The notes beneath the pieces are model-generated. The model did no database searches. It saw only the letters and a program-made list of their open reading frames with translations, and was not told the origin of the DNA. Positions 34,310 to 42,453 of a DNA stretch of 64,000 nucleotides are shown piece after piece. Made by a program: the position numbers and the translations under genes. The stretch comes from Bacillota bacterium (lineage in GTDB: Bacteria > Bacillota > SHA-98 > UBA4971), in the NCBI GenBank assembly GCA_024653485.1, contig JANLFY010000001.1, positions 77,517-141,516 on the forward strand, written 5' to 3'. The stretch's first letter is position 1. Every line of letters starts with the position of its first letter.

Positions 34310-35260
34310 ATGGCCAAGGAAATCAGCTACAGTGCTTCGAGGAATCCCGGCCCGAGACACAGACGCATGAGCCGTAACGCCGTAAGGGAGACGCGCGACT
34401 TCTATCTGTGTATACTCCCCTGGCTCGTGGGCTTCTCGGTGCTCACTCTTGGTCCTATGGTGGTATCTTTGTACTATAGCCTTTGCGAGTACAACATACT
34501 CCAGCCCCCCACCTGGGTAGGCCTTGCCAATTACGTAGCCATCTTCACGGATGATCCTCTCTTCTGGACAGCCCTCTACAACACGGCTTACTACACTTTG
34601 TTTGCGGTGCCCCTCGGAGTGGCCGGCAGCCTCGCGCTGGCTCTTCTGCTGAACCAGAGGGTTCGCGGAGTGCGGGTGTTCCGGACCATCTTCTACATGC
34701 CGTCCATAATGCCGGCTGTCGCCTCGTCGATCCTCTGGATATGGCTCTTCAATCCCCAACACGGGCTCGTAAACCGACTTCTGTCTGTAGTTGGTGTGAA
34801 AGGGCCGTTGTGGCTGGCCGATCCGGTCTGGTCAAAACCAGCATTGATCCTGATGGGGTTGTGGGGAATAGGGGGTGGCATGGTCATCTTCCTCGCCGGC
34901 CTGCAAGGCGTCCCCAGACATCTGTACGAAGCAGCGGTTGTCGACGGGGCCACGCCTTGGCAACAGTTCATTCACGTAACACTTCCCATGCTATCCCCGA
35001 CTTTGTTCTTCTCCATTGTCATGGGGATCATAGGGTCATTTCAAGTCTTCACGCAGTCATACGTGATGACGCAGGGCGGCCCGTTGAATTCGACCCTCTT
35101 CTATGTGCTCTATCTCTACAGGACCGCGTTCGAGTTCTTCCAAATGGGGTACGCCTCGGCCCTTGCATGGATACTCTTCGTGATCCTCGTCAGTTTCACG
35201 TTTCTCCAGCTCAGACTATCCCGCCGGTGGGTGTACTACGAGGGGGATTTCAGGAGGTAG
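34310..35260 (+). CDS. Sugar ABC transporter permease (MalF/UgpA type)
   Basis: First membrane subunit, 316 residues from ATG 34310 (GAGGGG nine bases upstream); ATG 34367 is an alternative, and the frame open to 34181 is unlikely because it spans the tandem repeat. Six hydrophobic helices, FYLCILPWLVGFSVLTLGPMVVSLYYSL at the start and the ATPase-contacting EAA loop LYEAAVVDGATPWQQFIHVTLPML. Followed after 10 bases by the second permease. No ATPase gene accompanies the pair. Confidence 0.93.
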   Translation: MAKEISYSASRNPGPRHRRMSRNAVRETRDFYLCILPWLVGFSVLTLGPMVVSLYYSLCEYNILQPPTWVGLANYVAIFTDDPLFWTALYNTAYYTLFAVPLGVAGSLALALLLNQRVRGVRVFRTIFYMPSIMPAVASSILWIWLFNPQHGLVNRLLSVVGVKGPLWLADPVWSKPALILMGLWGIGGGMVIFLAGLQGVPRHLYEAAVVDGATPWQQFIHVTLPMLSPTLFFSIVMGIIGSFQVFTQSYVMTQGGPLNSTLFYVLYLYRTAFEFFQMGYASALAWILFVILVSFTFLQLRLSRRWVYYEGDFRR

Positions 35261-35270
35261 GGGCTCCGAC

Positions 35271-36107
35271 ATGGCCAAACGTGGTGCCATCTTTCGTAGG
35301 ACTCTCGTCTATCTCGCCTTGTTAGCAGGATCGGTCGCTGTCCTGACGCCGTTTCTCTGGATGGTGTCCACGTCTCTCAAAGGATACGACCAGGTCGTGG
35401 CCTCCGAGTTCTCGTGGATTCCAAAGCCGGTCGTATGGGGCAATTACGCAAGGGCGCTCGAGTTCATTCCGTTTTGGCGCTATCTCGGCAATACCGCTCT
35501 GGTGACGTCGGCATGCGTCGTGGGCGCCCTGTCAGCCAGCGCGATAGTGGCGTATGGGTTCGCCAAGCTTCGGGCGCCCGGGCGAGACGCCCTCTTCGGA
35601 GTGCTCCTTGCCTCGATGATGCTCCCCGGGCAGGTGACGATGATCCCCGTTTTCGTGTTGTTTCAGAGGCTGGGATGGTACAACAACCTACGGGCGCTCA
35701 TCATCCCCGCGTTTCTCGGAGGTGGGGCGTTCAACATATTCCTGCTGAGGCAGTTCTACATGACCATCCCGAACGAGCTTTGCGACGCGGCAAAGATAGA
35801 TGGGTGCAGCAACTTCGGAATCCTCATGCGGATCATAGTGCCTCTGAGCAAACCCGCTCTCACGGCTGTCGGCGTATTCATCTTCGTTGCGAACTGGACC
35901 GACTTCTTCTCGCCCCTAATATACCTGAGCGACCAGGAGAAGTACACACTGGCGCTGGGTCTTCGTCTCTTCCAAAGCCTCCACAGTACCGAATTCAGCC
36001 TTCTCATGGCCGCGTCGATCGTTTTCTCCCTGCCGATTCTCGTGGTATTCTTCCTGGCTCAGCGGTATTTCATAGAGGGCGTAACCTTGACCGGCATGAA
36101 AGGATAG
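35271..36107 (+). CDS. Sugar ABC transporter permease (MalG/UgpE type)
   Basis: Second membrane subunit, 278 residues, normal length. Begins VYLALLAGSVAVLTPFLWMVSTSLKG, with six helices and the EAA loop ELCDAAKIDGCSNFGILMRIIVPLSKPAL. It would pair with the preceding permease. The GH66 gene starts 11 bases after its stop, showing that enzyme and transporter share a transcript. Confidence 0.94.
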   Translation: MAKRGAIFRRTLVYLALLAGSVAVLTPFLWMVSTSLKGYDQVVASEFSWIPKPVVWGNYARALEFIPFWRYLGNTALVTSACVVGALSASAIVAYGFAKLRAPGRDALFGVLLASMMLPGQVTMIPVFVLFQRLGWYNNLRALIIPAFLGGGAFNIFLLRQFYMTIPNELCDAAKIDGCSNFGILMRIIVPLSKPALTAVGVFIFVANWTDFFSPLIYLSDQEKYTLALGLRLFQSLHSTEFSLLMAASIVFSLPILVVFFLAQRYFIEGVTLTGMKG

Positions 36108-36118
36108 GCGGACGCGCG

Positions 36119-37885
36119 ATGACAGGTCATTTTCGGGCGGTGATTGTCTTGGTGTTGTTTACGCTTGCTGCGTCGTCCCCCGTGTTCGGCGACGAAGGAT
36201 CGAAGACCGGGAGCGCGGCACTTTCCATCGACTCATGCCCCACCAAGTGCTTCTTCAAGCCAGGTGAACCCGCTTCAATCGAGGTGACGATCTCAAACCC
36301 GCGTCCGGTCTCAGTGAGCGGGCGGCTGACTGTCTCTTTCAAGAGGCTGGCTCATGAAGCTCACGTCGTTCGCGATGTCGTCCAGGTGCGGGCAGGCTCG
36401 ACTTTCGTGCGTGCGTTCTCGTGGTTTCCGCCGGATGAGAAAGTCGGGTACGGCGTCGACGTCGAGTTTGAAGCAGGCGACGAGTTCCTGAGTGCATCGA
36501 CTGCCTTTAATGTGGCAGACTCGTGGCGAGAGACCCCCAGGTACGGATTCATGTGCGACTTTCCGCGCGGCACGGGCGACCTCTCTGACGCTCGCGAGCG
36601 AGCGAAAGTGATGAACCGTTATCACATAAACGCCGTTCAGTTCTATGACTGGATGTACCGCCATGACACACTCTTGCCGGAGCACGAAGAGTTCGTGGAC
36701 AGCATGGGTCGACCCCTCTCGATCAAAGCGGTGGCCGACAGGATTTGCGCCGTTCAGGAGCGCGGAATGGCGGCCATGGCGTACGCCACGGTCTACGCTG
36801 CGTCGAAGCAGTTCTTTGAGGCGCACCGCGAGTGGGCTCTGTGGCAAGGAATAGACGTTCCCTACACTCTAGGCGGCGGGTACCTCTATCTCATGAATCC
36901 TGCACGAACCTCTCCGTGGCACGCAAGGATGATGGATGAGTACCAAAGGGTCGTGTCTACCATGGACTTCGATGGGATCCACATAGACCAGTACGGATAT
37001 CCGAAGCGCGCCTTCACGACCCCCGAGTGTGAGAGCGGAAGCGTTCTCCGGGTCGACGACGCGTTCGCGGAATTCACCGACGACGCAAAGCGCGCGGTGA
37101 CGGCGGTTCGCCCAGGGGCTTTCGTCGCGTTCAACTGCGTAAACAATTGGCCCATCGAGACGATCGCCACGTCAGACGCGGACATCGTCTACATTGAGGT
37201 ATGGCCGCCCCACGACACGTACTCGGACATAGTGGAGCTCATTTCCGAAGGGAGGAGGCTGAGCGGCGGGAAGGAGGTAGTCCTTGCGGCGTATCTCTCA
37301 CCCGCTCTCGAGGCCTCGGCAAGGTACCTCGACGCGGTCATCTTCTCCGCGGGAGGCTCGCACATCGAGCTGGGCGAGGGCGCGAACATGCTGGCGGACC
37401 CGTACTTTCCTCGTTACGAGCGGGTCCCTGAGCGTCTCGCCTCGAGCCTCCGAGGCTACTATGACTTCTGTGCCAGGTATGCTGATCTCCTGTTCGGAGG
37501 GACCTCGGGACCAAGTTTCTTCCCGAGCGACGACTTCAGCTTGGTCGCGCTGGATTATCCGTCTACGTCGAGCGACTATGCCGCGGAGGAGATCTGGGTC
37601 ATTCCGAGGCGCAAGGACGGCCTGGTGGTCGCAAACCTCGTCAACCTTCTGCGAGTGGCGGACGCAACGTGGCGCATCGAGCAGGCTCCGCCGCCTGTAC
37701 TGCGGAACGTGCGCTTTCGCGTGTGCCTCGACCGCCCTTGTGACCAGATCCTGTTCGCTTCGCCCGAATACCGCGGCGGAAGGATGGAGAGAGTGGAGCT
37801 TACAAGGGTTGCGGACGGGCCCGAGAATACGTACGAGTTCACGGTTCCGTACCTGGAGTACTGGAGCACAGTCGTGATCTTCTAG
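36119..37885 (+). CDS. GH66-family dextranase / cycloisomaltooligosaccharide-forming enzyme
   Basis: 588 residues from ATG 36119, with a signal peptide (VIVLVLFTLAASSPVFG|D), so it acts outside the inner membrane. An N-terminal immunoglobulin-like domain (about 35-130) precedes the TIM barrel: YGFMCDFPRG, YHINAVQFYDWMYRHD, FDGIHIDQYGYP with the expected nucleophile Asp, and DADIVYIEVWPP with the acid/base Glu. A C-terminal beta domain follows. GH66 enzymes cut alpha-1,6-glucan internally or form cyclic isomaltooligosaccharides. The carbohydrate-binding insert of the cyclising enzymes is not evident, favouring endo-dextranase. Longer upstream frames to 35414 only overlap the permease gene. Confidence 0.85.
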   Translation: MTGHFRAVIVLVLFTLAASSPVFGDEGSKTGSAALSIDSCPTKCFFKPGEPASIEVTISNPRPVSVSGRLTVSFKRLAHEAHVVRDVVQVRAGSTFVRAFSWFPPDEKVGYGVDVEFEAGDEFLSASTAFNVADSWRETPRYGFMCDFPRGTGDLSDARERAKVMNRYHINAVQFYDWMYRHDTLLPEHEEFVDSMGRPLSIKAVADRICAVQERGMAAMAYATVYAASKQFFEAHREWALWQGIDVPYTLGGGYLYLMNPARTSPWHARMMDEYQRVVSTMDFDGIHIDQYGYPKRAFTTPECESGSVLRVDDAFAEFTDDAKRAVTAVRPGAFVAFNCVNNWPIETIATSDADIVYIEVWPPHDTYSDIVELISEGRRLSGGKEVVLAAYLSPALEASARYLDAVIFSAGGSHIELGEGANMLADPYFPRYERVPERLASSLRGYYDFCARYADLLFGGTSGPSFFPSDDFSLVALDYPSTSSDYAAEEIWVIPRRKDGLVVANLVNLLRVADATWRIEQAPPPVLRNVRFRVCLDRPCDQILFASPEYRGGRMERVELTRVADGPENTYEFTVPYLEYWSTVVIF

Positions 37886-37918
37886 GCCACCCCCGCAGAC
37901 GCACGCCGCTTGAGGCGC

Positions 37919-37945
37919 GGTGCCCTCGCATCCCCCGAGGGCGCC
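37919..37945 (+). terminator. Hairpin after the GH66 gene
   Basis: GCCCTCG (37922-37928) pairs with CGAGGGC (37936-37942), extended by a G-T wobble and two G-C pairs. No T-run. It lies 34 bases after the stop and may close the glucan-locus transcript. Confidence 0.45.
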
Positions 37946-38093
37946 CGCCCACCGCCTCGACAGGTGGAGGATCATCTGGAGACGCGTCGAACTCACCATT
38001 GCCGCGATTGCCGTGCTCAACGCGGCGGGCGGGCTCGGAACCGAGCACGTGGCGAGCGGAACGCGATGCCGCCGCGCAGGGGTGAGGAGTAGC

Positions 38094-39020
38094 GTGGATA
38101 GCCTGCGAGAGGATGCGCGCCAAGAGAGTATTGTGCATAAGGGCTACCAGGGCTCCCCGGAAGTCCGGTGGGACTTCTACCTGGAAGACTGCGTACAGGG
38201 GATGAGGCAGCGGCTGGAACCTGGAAGCGTGGACGTGGTCGTCACGTCGCCCCCCTACAACCTGGGCGTGCGCTACGGCCAGTATGACGACACGATCGAC
38301 CGAGGCGATTATCTCGCCTGGACTGCGAAGTGGGCGGAGGCCGTGAAGGAAGCGATGTCTGACGAAGCCTCGTTCTTCCTCAACGTGGGGTCCAAACCCA
38401 CCGACCCGTGGGTTCCCTTCGAGGTGGCAGGGGTGATGCGAGGGCTTTTCCACCTTCAGAACGTGATCCACTGGGTCAAGTCCATCGCCATCTCCAAGGT
38501 CGACGTGGGTGACTACGGCGCCCTTGCGTCTGACGCTGCTGTCGGCCACTACAAGCCAATCAACGGCCGGCGGTACCTCAACGACTGTCACGAGTACATC
38601 TTTCATTTCACGAAGACGGGCAGGGTGCCACTGGACAGGCTGGCCATTGGCGTGCCGTACCAAGACAAGTCCAACGTGGGGCGCTGGAAAACGGCGCGGG
38701 CGGGCGTGCGGTGTCGAGGGAACACTTGGTTCATTCCTTACGAGACCATAAACAGGAGAGAGAAGGACAGGCCGCATCCTGCGACGTTTCCGCCTCGCCT
38801 CCCTGAAATGTGCGTGAGGCTGCACGGCATGGATAAGTGTGGGCTGGTGTTGGATCCATTCCTTGGCATAGGAAACACCGCCATAGCTTGCGTCAGGCTT
38901 GGCGTATCGTTTGTGGGGTTCGAGATAGACAGGGATTACTTTGAGGAGGCCGTGCGCAGGGCGAGGGCCGCGGCTGGCGAGGTACACGTCAAACAGGATG
39001 GGACAAAGGATAAAGGATAG
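38094..39020 (+). CDS. Orphan site-specific DNA methyltransferase
   Basis: SAM-dependent amino-methyltransferase of the beta arrangement. Motif IV (TSPPYNLGVRYGQYDD) precedes motif I (LVLDPFLGIGNTAIACVRLGVSFVGFEID). The TSPPY form occurs in N4-cytosine and some N6-adenine enzymes, so the base cannot be fixed. The start is placed at GTG 38094 (AGGAG upstream), giving 308 residues; the frame is open to 37920 but that part crosses a hairpin and is unlike any domain. No restriction gene is nearby, so it may be regulatory or protective. It follows the glucan locus in the same direction after about 200 bases. Confidence 0.85.
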   Translation: MDSLREDARQESIVHKGYQGSPEVRWDFYLEDCVQGMRQRLEPGSVDVVVTSPPYNLGVRYGQYDDTIDRGDYLAWTAKWAEAVKEAMSDEASFFLNVGSKPTDPWVPFEVAGVMRGLFHLQNVIHWVKSIAISKVDVGDYGALASDAAVGHYKPINGRRYLNDCHEYIFHFTKTGRVPLDRLAIGVPYQDKSNVGRWKTARAGVRCRGNTWFIPYETINRREKDRPHPATFPPRLPEMCVRLHGMDKCGLVLDPFLGIGNTAIACVRLGVSFVGFEIDRDYFEEAVRRARAAAGEVHVKQDGTKDKG

Positions 39021-39063
39021 GGTGCGAGCCGGTCCGGCCAGGCCGACTCATCCCGGGCCGCTG

Positions 39064-40104
39064 TCAGGCCAGCACCATGTGGCAGCGGACGAAATGGCCG
39101 GCGTGCCCAGAGCCCGCCGCAGAATCCGGCGCCGGCGCGTCCGCGATTCGGAGTAGTTCCGGGGCTTTCTCCTGGCAGAGGCGCGTGCGCCGCGGGCATC
39201 GCGGGTGGAAGCGGCACCCACGAGGGGGATCGATCGGCGTGGGCACCGTGCCTTCCAGCACGATCCTTTGTCTTCGGCGATACCGCTCGATGCTGGGGAT
39301 GGCCGACAGGAGAGCTTGTGTGTACGGGTGGAGCGGGTTCTCGAATAGCTCGTCGGTGGGAGCAGATTCCACGATCTGTCCGAGGTACATCACCGCGACT
39401 CTGTGGCTGATGTGATACACGACCCGAAGATCGTGGGCGATGAAGAGGTACGCCAGCCCAAACTCCTCCTGCAACTCTTGCAGAAGGTTGATTATCTGGG
39501 CTTGCACCGAAACGTCCAACGAGGAGAGCGGTTCGTCCGCCACGACGAACCTGGGGTGCGTGGCGAGAGCCCGGGCCACCGCGATGCGTTGGCGTTGGCC
39601 GCCACTGAACTGGTGCGGGTACCTGTCCGCGTGCTCCGCGCCCAGGCCCACACGGCGTAGCAACGCCTCGATTTCCCCGTCCCGCTCGCGTGGAGTTACC
39701 CCGCGCGCGGCAAGCGCGACTCCAAGGATGCGCCTCACCGTATGACGAGGGTTGAGGGAGCTGTACGGGTTCTGGAATATGATCTGGGCCTCGCGCCTGA
39801 TGCTCGCCCGGGGCAGGGCACGCGGCCCCGTGACTGGGTTCCCGTCGAACACGACGTAGCCTGAGGTGGGTTCGTGCAGTCCCAGGATCGTTCTACCGAG
39901 GGTGCTCTTCCCGCACCCCGACTCCCCAACGAGGCTGAGAGTCTCGCCTGGATAAACGTCGAGGCTGACTCCGTCCACCGCTCTCACCGTGCGCTCTCTG
40001 ACTCCCGCCAGGTACCTCGAAAGGAGCGTCTCGCGCAGCACGAAGTGCTTGGACAGGTTGCGTGCCGACACTAGTGGCTTTGGGTTTGTCGTCCCACTCG
40101 TCAT
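39064..40104 (-). CDS. dppF: Peptide-type ABC transporter ATPase, DppF/OppF
   Basis: Second ATPase of the dipeptide/oligopeptide transporter, 346 residues, ATG 40104 behind GGAGG. Walker A GESGCGKST, Q-loop IIFQNPYSSLNPR (diagnostic for OppF/DppF), signature FSGGQRQR, Walker B FVVADEPLSSLDV, H-loop IAHD. The C-terminal extension carries the cysteine pattern GCRFHPRCPRRTRLC...RCH that can bind an iron-sulfur cluster in this family. It is transcribed away from dppA-D with its own promoter, so it escapes the riboswitch that controls the other four genes. Confidence 0.93.
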   Translation of the reverse strand: MTSGTTNPKPLVSARNLSKHFVLRETLLSRYLAGVRERTVRAVDGVSLDVYPGETLSLVGESGCGKSTLGRTILGLHEPTSGYVVFDGNPVTGPRALPRASIRREAQIIFQNPYSSLNPRHTVRRILGVALAARGVTPRERDGEIEALLRRVGLGAEHADRYPHQFSGGQRQRIAVARALATHPRFVVADEPLSSLDVSVQAQIINLLQELQEEFGLAYLFIAHDLRVVYHISHRVAVMYLGQIVESAPTDELFENPLHPYTQALLSAIPSIERYRRRQRIVLEGTVPTPIDPPRGCRFHPRCPRRTRLCQEKAPELLRIADAPAPDSAAGSGHAGHFVRCHMVLA

Positions 40105-40177
40105 TCAGACGCGCCTCCGGTCAGGTTCTACGGCGCTTCGGCAGGCCGGCGTGTTCGTCCCTGAACCACCCATTATG

Positions 40178-40206
40178 AGTGTACCACACTGCCGTCCTCT
40201 TCTCAA
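40178..40206 (-). promoter_or_regulatory. Promoter of dppF
   Basis: On the minus strand TTGAGA (40206-40201), a 17-base spacer and TACACT (40183-40178) preceded by TG. The leader to the ATG is about 65 bases. Confidence 0.7.
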
Positions 40207-40314
40207 CCAAGACCGCCGTGTCGCGGCCCTCCCCCTGCCCGGTGGCCGGTCAGGCGGGCTCGCGGCGCACGGTGGCACGGCACGTCTCTGCCCGCGGGTG
40301 TCGCGGGGTCCGGG

Positions 40315-40344
40315 TTGACGCGAGTTGTACCCCGGTGTTACAAT
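40315..40344 (+). promoter_or_regulatory. Promoter of the riboswitch-dppABCD transcript
   Basis: TTGACG (40315-40320), an 18-base spacer and TACAAT (40339-40344), placed about 25 bases before the riboswitch aptamer. Confidence 0.75.
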
Positions 40345-40368
40345 TACAGCATGAAAGACAATTGAATA

Positions 40369-40530
40369 GACGCGTCGGTCTCGCCGTCGCGAACCACGCG
40401 CGGCCGCTTAATCTTCCTTCGGGAAGAGCGGGGGAACCAACGTCCGAGAGACACGGGGCGAATCCTGCGGGGAGCCGCAGGTAGGGCCAGCTCCTTCGGC
40501 CCGAGTCCGTCAGCTAACCTCGTAAGCGTC
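40369..40530 (+). promoter_or_regulatory. Cyclic di-AMP (ydaO/yuaA-type) riboswitch aptamer
   Basis: Conserved blocks of the ydaO class appear in order: GGGGGAACCAA (about 40430-40440), GGGGCGAATCC (40455-40464), GCAGGTAGGGCC (40477-40488) and GAGTCCGTCAGCTAACCTCG (40503-40522). The closing P1 helix pairs GACGC (40369-40373) with GCGTC (40526-40530). Known members bind two c-di-AMP molecules and switch expression off. Here the aptamer precedes a peptide-type ABC operon, rather than the potassium or wall-hydrolase genes often seen. Identification rests on recognised consensus, not on a covariance search. Confidence 0.93.
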
Positions 40531-40552
40531 GAAAGGGGGACGCCTTTCTTTT
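40531..40552 (+). terminator. Riboswitch expression-platform terminator
   Basis: GAAAGG (40531-40536) pairs with CCTTTC (40543-40548), followed by TTTT. A competing pairing of the P1 3' strand GCGTC (40526-40530) with GACGC (40539-40543) would break this stem, giving a terminator/antiterminator switch. Confidence 0.75.
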
Positions 40553-40579
40553 GCCCAGGGTCCTCCTGGGCTATCGTTT
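40553..40579 (+). terminator. Second hairpin after the riboswitch
   Basis: GCCCAGG (40553-40559) pairs with CCTGGGC (40565-40571), followed by TATCGTTTT. It may back up the first terminator. Confidence 0.6.
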
Positions 40580-40687
40580 TCCTGCGGTCCTCCAGCCTAG
40601 CGCAAAGCGTATGCTTCCCACTCGCTTCGTGAGACCCCCTTGCCCCGTTGGATGCTCAGGGCAGTGACGTTCTGGCCCCGTTTGAAG

Positions 40688-40741
40688 AAGGTCAAGCGAG
40701 CTCGCACACGAGAGCGTGCCTGCGTGACCTTGGGTCATGTG
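40688..40741 (+). other. Long inverted repeat between riboswitch and dppA
   Basis: AAGGTCA (40688-40694) pairs with TGACCTT (40735-40741), with additional GCTC/GAGC pairing inside the loop. It lies about 48 bases before the dppA start. Function unknown. Confidence 0.4.
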
Positions 40742-40788
40742 GCAGCAGAGAGACGAAACCCATCATGGACGTAAGGGAGGCGTTTGAG

Positions 40789-42384
40789 ATGACGACGAGC
40801 GTGCGAAGAGGAAAGAGCGTGTACAGCGGGAGAGGTAGCTGGATCGCTGTCGTCGTGCTGGGGCTCGCCCTCCTCCCGATGGGCCTTCCGAGCGGCGGGG
40901 CGCTCCAGGCGTCGGGCAAGACGCTGACAGTCGTGCTCGATGCCGAGGCGAACAGGGCGGACGAGGCAGAGGCCATAGCAGCCGATCTTCGGGTAATCGG
41001 CGTTCAGGCAGACGTCCGAATCTGGGAGTGGAGCGCGCTGAAGGACAGCGCTCTCAAAGGCGAGCGGCAGATGTATTTGACGGACTGGGGCAGCGCGTAC
41101 TTCGATCCCTTTGATCTGGCCGTGCCGAAGCTCCGCACCGGAGACCGCGGCAATTACTCTCACTATAGTAACCCGGCCTTCGATCTTGCCATGGACACTG
41201 CTCTTTCCGCAGTCGACCCGGAAGTCAGGCGAAAGGCTTATCGCGACGCGCAGGCCATCATACGCGAGGACGCGCCGTGGATCTTCGGGTATTACCTGAG
41301 CGAGATCGAGGCGGCGAGGGCTGACGTCAAGGGCTGGCAGCCGGCGATGGACTCGCGCATCAACCTTCACGATGTCGGGCTCGCACGCGGCGACACCATT
41401 GTCGTGGCGATGAAGACCGACAAGGTGGTGACCTTGGACCCAGCCATGCACCGCGAGCGCGACACAGAGACGGTGATTCGCAACATGTTCGACGGCCTCG
41501 TCACGCGCACGTGGGATGGCAAGGTCGTGCCGGAGATCGCCGAGTCGTGGGCGACGCCACAGGACAACGTGTACGTATTCAAGATCCGCAAGGGAATCAA
41601 GTTTCATAACGGCGAGGAACTCGACGCTGACGACGTGATCTTCACATTCGAGCGAACGCTGAAATCGGGCACCATCGGTGGACGGTCGTCCCCCCGAGCA
41701 GGGCTTCTCGGACCCATCGAAAAGGTGGAGAAGCTCGACAAATACACAGTCAGGTTTTCGCTGTCAAACCCCTTTCCCGTCTTCCTGCAGGCCCTGGTGC
41801 AAACGCAGGTGGTCCCGAAAGACTACATTGAGACCGTGGGCGACGAGGAGTTCGCGAGAAATCCCGTGGGCTGCGGCCCGTTCAAGTTCGTCGGAGGCAG
41901 ACTCGACGATCAGATCGTGATGGAGAGGTTCGACGCCTACTACGGCGGTTCGCCCGACCTTCCCCCGGTAGGGCTCGCGCAGGTGAAGCGGGTGATCTTC
42001 AGGATGATGCCCGATCCCACCGTCCGCATCGCCGCCCTGAAAGCCGGCGAGGTGCAGATAGCGCAGCAGGTGCCGCCCGATCTGGTGGCGAGCCTTGAGA
42101 GGGACAAGAACGTGCAGGTCAAAGCGGTCGAGGGAACCAGGGTGTATTGCGTCGAGCTGAATTGCTCCGCGCCGCCCTTCAACGACGTGAGGGTGCGCAG
42201 GGCGATGAACTACGCCGTCAACTGGGATAGGATCCTCAAGACGATCTATGGGGGTACGGGGAAGCGCCTTGCCACGGCGTTCTTGCCCAGCGGCTTTGGT
42301 TTCGACCCCGACCTCCGTCCCTATCCGTACGATCCTGAGAAGGCGAAGGCTCTCTTGAGAGAAGCCGGCTATTCCGTGAAGTGA
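40789..42384 (+). CDS. Circularly permuted family 5 (peptide-type) solute-binding protein
   Basis: Periplasmic receptor of the Dpp/Opp class with its parts in swapped order. ATG 40789 (GGGAGG upstream) gives 531 residues: a signal peptide to about 35 without lipobox, then a segment (about 38-200) matching the usual C-terminal part (KTLTVVLDAEANRADEAEAI, LKGERQMYLTDWGSAYFDPF, GNYSHYSNPAFDLAMD, AQAIIREDAPWIFGYY, SRINLHDVGL). Next comes the usual mature N-terminus (DTIVVAMKTDKVVTLDPAM, FKIRKGIKFHNGEELDADDV, NPVGCGPFKFV, FNDVRVRRAMNYAVNWDRI). It stops at YDPEKAKALLREAGYSVK, exactly where a normal protein would continue into KTLTVV. Each segment occurs once, so the total length is normal. Operon with dppBCD. 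Confidence 0.9.
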   Translation: MTTSVRRGKSVYSGRGSWIAVVVLGLALLPMGLPSGGALQASGKTLTVVLDAEANRADEAEAIAADLRVIGVQADVRIWEWSALKDSALKGERQMYLTDWGSAYFDPFDLAVPKLRTGDRGNYSHYSNPAFDLAMDTALSAVDPEVRRKAYRDAQAIIREDAPWIFGYYLSEIEAARADVKGWQPAMDSRINLHDVGLARGDTIVVAMKTDKVVTLDPAMHRERDTETVIRNMFDGLVTRTWDGKVVPEIAESWATPQDNVYVFKIRKGIKFHNGEELDADDVIFTFERTLKSGTIGGRSSPRAGLLGPIEKVEKLDKYTVRFSLSNPFPVFLQALVQTQVVPKDYIETVGDEEFARNPVGCGPFKFVGGRLDDQIVMERFDAYYGGSPDLPPVGLAQVKRVIFRMMPDPTVRIAALKAGEVQIAQQVPPDLVASLERDKNVQVKAVEGTRVYCVELNCSAPPFNDVRVRRAMNYAVNWDRILKTIYGGTGKRLATAFLPSGFGFDPDLRPYPYDPEKAKALLREAGYSVK

Positions 42385-42453
42385 GGGTCCGGCGGCGGGG
42401 CCGGGTCGGCCAGGCCGTCTGGCATGAAGGGAATCGGCCGGCGGATGCTCAGG

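Noticed and set aside
35414-36118. 235-codon in-frame extension upstream of the GH66 start
   Set aside because: It overlaps the second permease in another frame; the signal peptide begins at 36119, which is the natural start.
40789-42384. Explanation of the rearranged binding protein as a frameshift or a fusion of two gene remnants
   Set aside because: There is one uninterrupted frame with ribosome site, signal peptide and normal total length, each segment is present once, and dppB follows in order; a permutation explains this better.
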